A stretch of 64,000 nucleotides of DNA from Sinohyriopsis cumingii. Its lineage: Eukaryota; Mollusca; Bivalvia; Unionida; Unionidae. Location: assembly GCA_028554795.2 (NCBI GenBank), contig CM068835.1, forward strand, positions 27,654,311 through 27,718,310. The letters are read 5' to 3'. A program made the position numbers and the translations under genes. Shown here piece by piece: positions 57,285 to 64,000 of the stretch (its first letter is position 1; each line of letters opens with the position of its first letter). A model generated the notes under the pieces. The model searched no databases, was not told where the DNA came from, and was given only the letters and a program-made list of their open reading frames with translations.

Positions 57285-57901
57285 CAGGTCTATGAAGAAT
57301 CCAGTCTAAAATGTGACCATGTTTATGGGTGGGTTGGTTAACTGACTGTTTGAGGTTGAAAACATTAATGGAATCTATGAGTTTTGATGTATTTGAGTTT
57401 CCGGGACAGTCAAAGTGAAAGTTGAAATCTCCAAGAATAATCAGGTTGCCACCTATCGAATTTCCATAGTCCAGGAGATTCGGAAACTGCTCCAAAAAAG
57501 AGAGAGTCAGCCAGCTTGTTTTGTCTACTAGGAGGAGGGCGGTATAGGAAGAAAAAATGGTGCTCCAGTGTGAGTGTGGTTTGGACTAGTTCAAATGATG
57601 TGTGGTCGAAATTGAATGTTGTGGTGTAGTTAAGACGTTTTATCATGGAGTTCTTTGTGATGACAGCAATTCCACCTCCGCGAGAATTACGGGGGAACGA
57701 CTTGATAGAGTAATCAGTGGGTGTTAGATCCGCACACTTGGGTTCATCGCCTGATGTTTTTAGCCATGTTTCTGTCAGGAAAAATATGTCAACATTTTGG
57801 TCGTTGATAAAATTAACTATTTCTGTGTGCTTTTCCGGTGGTCCTACTGACTGGGCATTGAATAATGTAATGCGTAGAGGTATTTCTTGGATAGTTGACA
57901 C
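57256..57901 (-). pseudogene. L2-type LINE AP-type endonuclease, in two frames
   Basis: MSTIQEIPLRITLFNAQSVG opens the domain. FFLTETWL (catalytic Glu) and RGGGIAVI follow in the first frame, and NLIILGDFN and LDWIL in the second. The change of frame is at a T-run near 57490. This APE-type nuclease nicks target DNA for priming. Confidence 0.9.
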
Positions 57902-58330
57902 AAAGGTTGACGAATTAATAGGGATTTGTATTAGGTTATCTAAATTAACGGTCGAATTTTTTTAAATTGTTGAGCCGAAATAAGGGTGGTAACTGGATTT
58001 CTTCTTCCTGTTTTACGCCGACCAGCTCTGTTTTTTTTTTTTTTTTTTGCTTCTGTTTACATTTAGGTAATGATGAAAGTAGTCCCAGTTAAACGGGTTG
58101 ACTGGCGAGTATCACGTGATGGCGTTTTGTTCAAAAACAGTGGAGCAAGACAGCTGAGAAAAAGTCTAATTGTTCTCGTTTCCAAAACAAGGAGATGAAG
58201 CAACACATACGAATTTAACAGCCAATACATAATGAACACAAGAACGAAGATGAAAACAGGCAACAAGCACAAATATCATGAAAACGGCACTAAAAAACGG
58301 AACAGCTGCTTCAAGCCGGTTAAGCGATAG

Positions 58331-58560
58331 CGGCCATCTAATGTCTCAAGATCTTTTTGAGCAGCCCCAGTTGCTGTAACAATTTTTTATTGGCTAGACA
58401 ACTGGTTTAAATAACTGTTCTGTACCTTCTGCAAATTCCACCCGAGACTCCTGACGCTTTTGTAGTTACTGTTTGACAGCATCACGAACAGGGATATATT
58501 TCTTAATTGCCTCTAGTCGTTCTCGAGCTAACCTAACTGTGTGAGATTCCATTATTGATA
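58331..58560 (-). pseudogene. Possible further piece of fossil B beyond the LINE
   Basis: Minus-strand reading near 58551 gives MESHTVRLARERLEAIKKYI, a charged helical start without a hit I can name. Its position beyond the LINE suggests that it may belong to the element cut by the LINE. Low confidence. Confidence 0.3.
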
Positions 58561-58841
58561 TAATAATAATTTAATTACTCACACACTACAGAATCAGAGA
58601 GGGTGCGACCAAAAATGAGTGTCCGGGTGGGTAAATGAACAAACATATAAATGTGAAAACACGAGCGGCAAACGATAAAGTAACAAAATGAGCATACCCA
58701 ACTAGAAACAATCTCGGTCAGTTAGAGGCTTCGCTTTGACGTTATTAACTTTGTATTTTCATATTTTTTGTATGAAGCTTTATTTTCAAAAAAGACTTGC
58801 TCCAAAATTGGTCTGTTCACCCTCCCCGCTGCTCGGCTGAT
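58561..58841 (+). other. No supported gene
   Basis: Spacer. Confidence 0.35.
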
Positions 58842-58911
58842 ATGTAATTTAACGATAAACCTATCATATAGTAAAAGATAAGACTGATAACGTATTAAAC
58901 CATATTGTGAA
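58842..58911 (+). repeat. Rep-5 unit right of fossil B
   Basis: The first part, gctgatatgtaatttaacga, matches 50483-50510. The second, tatagtaaaagataagactg, matches 51792-51837. aacgtatt followed by catattgtga also recurs at 50457. Confidence 0.7.
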
Positions 58912-61878
<2,967 letters not shown>

Positions 61879-61903
61879 CTCTCTCTCTCTCTCTCTCTCT
61901 CTC
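61879..61903 (+). repeat. (CT)n microsatellite
   Basis: Pure run of about 12 units. Confidence 0.95.
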
Positions 61904-62261
61904 ATGAGTTCAAGTTTGATTAACTTTGACCAATCACATTCATTGCGTGACCTGGGACATTGAATCTACTTTATGTACCAGCTGTGACGCAATCGAAATA
62001 AACGTTCCAAACCAATCATATTGCCTCTAGAAATTATTAAGAAAAATTATTGAAATGCACGATATTGTTTCGTCGCAAGATCACATCTAAGAAAAAGTTT
62101 AAGATAATGCAAAAAAATGTGTTTGAGAATAAAGATAAAAAAGTAATATATAGGAGATATCTACTACTTTCGTTAGGGCATTTTACATAATTATGGGGAC
62201 CTAATAAGTTGATAGGACATTTTGATTTGTTGATGAGACATCTTAATTTAAAAAAAAAAAC
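61904..62261 (+). other. No feature seen
   Basis: Spacer leading into the 29-bp array. Confidence 0.35.
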
Positions 62262-62935
62262 ATTTTGCATAGTTTAGAAGACATGAAGGCATTTTGCATA
62301 GTTTAGGAGACATGAAGATATTTTGCATAGTTTAGGAGACATGAATACATTTTGCATAGTTTAGAAAGACATGAAGGCATTTTGCATAGTTTAGGAGACA
62401 TGAAGATATTTTGCATAGTTTAGGAGACATGAAGACATTTTGCATAGTTTAGAAAGACATGAATACATTTTGCATAGTTTAGAAGACATGAAGATATTTT
62501 GCATAGTTTAGGAGACATGAATACATTTTGCATAGTTTAGAAAGACATGAATACATTTTGCTTAGTTTAGAAGACATGAAGACATTTTGCATAGTTTAGG
62601 AGACATGAAGGCATTTTGCATAGTTTAGGAGACATGAAGATATTTTGCATAGTTTAGGAGACATGAAGACATTTTGCATAGTTTAGGAGACATGAATACA
62701 TTTTGCACAGTTTAGAAAGACATGAATACATTTTGCATAGTTTAGAAGACATGAAGACATTTTGCATAGTTTAGGAGACATGAAGGCATTTTGCATAGTT
62801 TAGGAGACATGAAGATATTTTGCATAGTTTAGGAGACATGAAGACATTTTGCATAGTTTAGAAGACATGAAGACATTTTGCATAGTTTAGGAGACATGAA
62901 GATATTTTGCATAGTTTAGGAGACATGAAGATAAG
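62262..62935 (+). repeat. 29-bp array, about 23 units, with higher-order structure
   Basis: The unit is cattttgcatagtttaggag followed by acatgaag plus a variable pair. Variants (aaggc, aagat, aatac, aagac; gag, gaag or aaag linker) are not random: six units starting at 62519 recur in the same order from 62694. Confidence 0.96.
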
Positions 62936-63180
62936 TTTATAGCTAGCCAAATTTTGTTTATTCCAAAAGCCTTACATCTTATATCTGTGTACGATATCTT
63001 ATAAACATTATAAAACATCTCATACATTATCAGATATGTTGTTAACTTTATATAGTGTCGCGTCCTATTACTGTGGTATGCTTATTACCGCGGCATTTTT
63101 GTTCAGTCACCATGCATACTATCTAAATTACATGTGTGTAAACATAATGCCATCAAGTTCACATAGCCGTGGATATTAAA

Positions 63181-63312
63181 AAGTTGAAGTACAACGCTAT
63201 TCACGGTAAAAAAAAAAATCGTAGATTTCCTTTACGGGTAAGAACTGACCTAAGTTGAAGTATAACGCTATTCACGGTAAACAAAATCGTAGATTTCCTT
63301 TACGGGTACAAA
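63181..63312 (+). repeat. Direct duplication of about 60 bases
   Basis: gttgaagtacaacgctattc, acggtaaa and cgtagatttcctttacgggt occur twice, with a shorter A-run in the second copy. Confidence 0.9.
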
Positions 63313-64000
63313 GTTACCTAAGTGATCAAATCCCATTCATGCCAATTCTAATCCATTTTTATGGGATTTTTGCAAAATCCTGCCGAGCACAATGTTTACA
63401 CATCGTCTGCTTCATAATTTAAACAATCGAAGCAAAATTGGTGACATAACTGGCGGTCTTCGATAAAATTGCAATGTAACTTATAGGGCGCCCAGATCGC
63501 GAATTTTGTTTCAGTATGGGTTCTTAGATCAGTAGCACTTAAAATTCAAAAAGGGCTTTTTCTAGATATGGGGCATACAGATAAAGTTTACGAGGGTTGT
63601 GGTTAACTAAAAATATGCATTGTAATATAACATAAGAATAACATAAATCATAATTATTTAATGGATTTACTACAACTCGGGGATGTACGCATCTTTATTA
63701 AATGTATAAATTTTAATGTTGAAGTTTTGATTTTTAATTCTTGTTTGTACCTAATAATCCTGTTTTTTCTTTTTTTTCTTTGATAAGTTACTACCAAGAG
63801 TCATTGAATTTCTCAGTTGCCGCGGTAAGAGGAATTATCTCTTTGGATCGCCTCTCTTCTGAGGTCATTTCATAATATTTAGAAGAGCTGGGTACCGCTA
63901 CAAATTTTTACCGCGATACACAGAGGTATATCTGAACGTAAATATAATATTTAGTAGAATTGTACAATTACGTAAAGTTTAGATTGGAAACAAGTGCGCT
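63313..64000 (+). other. No supported gene
   Basis: AT-rich end of the window; nothing recognised. Confidence 0.4.

Larger units (their letters stand above)
54817..58330 (-). mobile_element. Nearly full-length L2-type LINE, copy C
   Basis: Read on minus: a probable 5' UTR (about 58060-58330), a basic start (KKKNRAGRRKTGRRNP near 58000), an endonuclease, the reverse transcriptase, a C-terminal part ending RALKTHLF, then the stem-like tail and (ATT)n at 54817-54842. Comparison with the plus-strand copy at 16230-18122 confirms the order. There are four or five breaks: a T-run indel near 57490, a shift near 57270, a one-base loss near 55755 (ctcaga here, ctacaga in the other copy) and an in-frame stop near 55650. 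The YADD box is intact. The exact 5' end is uncertain because I found no target duplication. Confidence 0.92.

Noticed and set aside
62262-62935. CRISPR-like regular array
   Set aside because: Units are contiguous with no unique spacers, in an intron-bearing eukaryotic setting; it is a minisatellite.

Overview
The window is AT-rich, intron-bearing animal DNA, most likely from a mollusc and probably a bivalve. I infer this from the split host genes, many minisatellites, two tRNA-derived SINE families, L2-type and L1-like LINEs, a MULE and a TIR-domain receptor-like gene; no species marker was seen. Only three host loci can be supported. The 3' end of a sialate O-acetylesterase gene (SIAE, plus strand) lies in two exons, one a 72-nt exon at the window edge. 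A TIR-domain membrane protein fragment lies on the minus strand near 8.1-8.7 kb. A complete two-coding-exon GNB1L-like WD40 gene (minus strand) spans 30.3-36.3 kb. I see no real tRNA, rRNA or CRISPR; tRNA-like sequences are SINE heads.

Layout: 0-4 kb SIAE end, with a 20-bp minisatellite in its intron; 5.1-7.0 kb a 5'-truncated LINE with a perfect 15-bp target duplication; 8.1-9.4 kb the TIR fragment and a ten-copy 59-bp array; 11.4-14.9 kb fossil copy A of a virus-like element (retroviral-type integrase on plus; B-family DNA polymerase, SF1 helicase and, in copy B, HNH on minus); 16.2-18.1 kb an L2-type LINE holding a 539-bp DNA transposon with 222-bp inverted ends; 19-23.6 kb old repeats split by another LINE with a 32-bp target duplication; 23.8-30 kb arrays, SINEs and gene-free DNA; 30.3-36.3 kb GNB1L, whose 5.1-kb intron is packed with repeats; 36.8-42.4 kb minisatellites, including seven 66-bp units, and the second copy of an unclassified inverted repeat; 45.5-47.5 kb a decayed MULE transposase; 49.6 kb a young full-length SINE; 51.8-54.6 kb fossil copy B; 54.8-58.3 kb a nearly full-length L2-type LINE; 58-64 kb gene-poor DNA with a 217-bp (AT)n/(AG)n tract and a 29-bp array with higher-order structure.

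The host genes do not form a visible pathway together. Most of the window is a layered record of insertions: a transposon inside a LINE, a SINE inside a minisatellite, SINEs inside older repeats, and a LINE next to or within the virus-like fossil. The least ordinary content is the pair of fossils combining polymerase, helicase and HNH parts with a convergent integrase.
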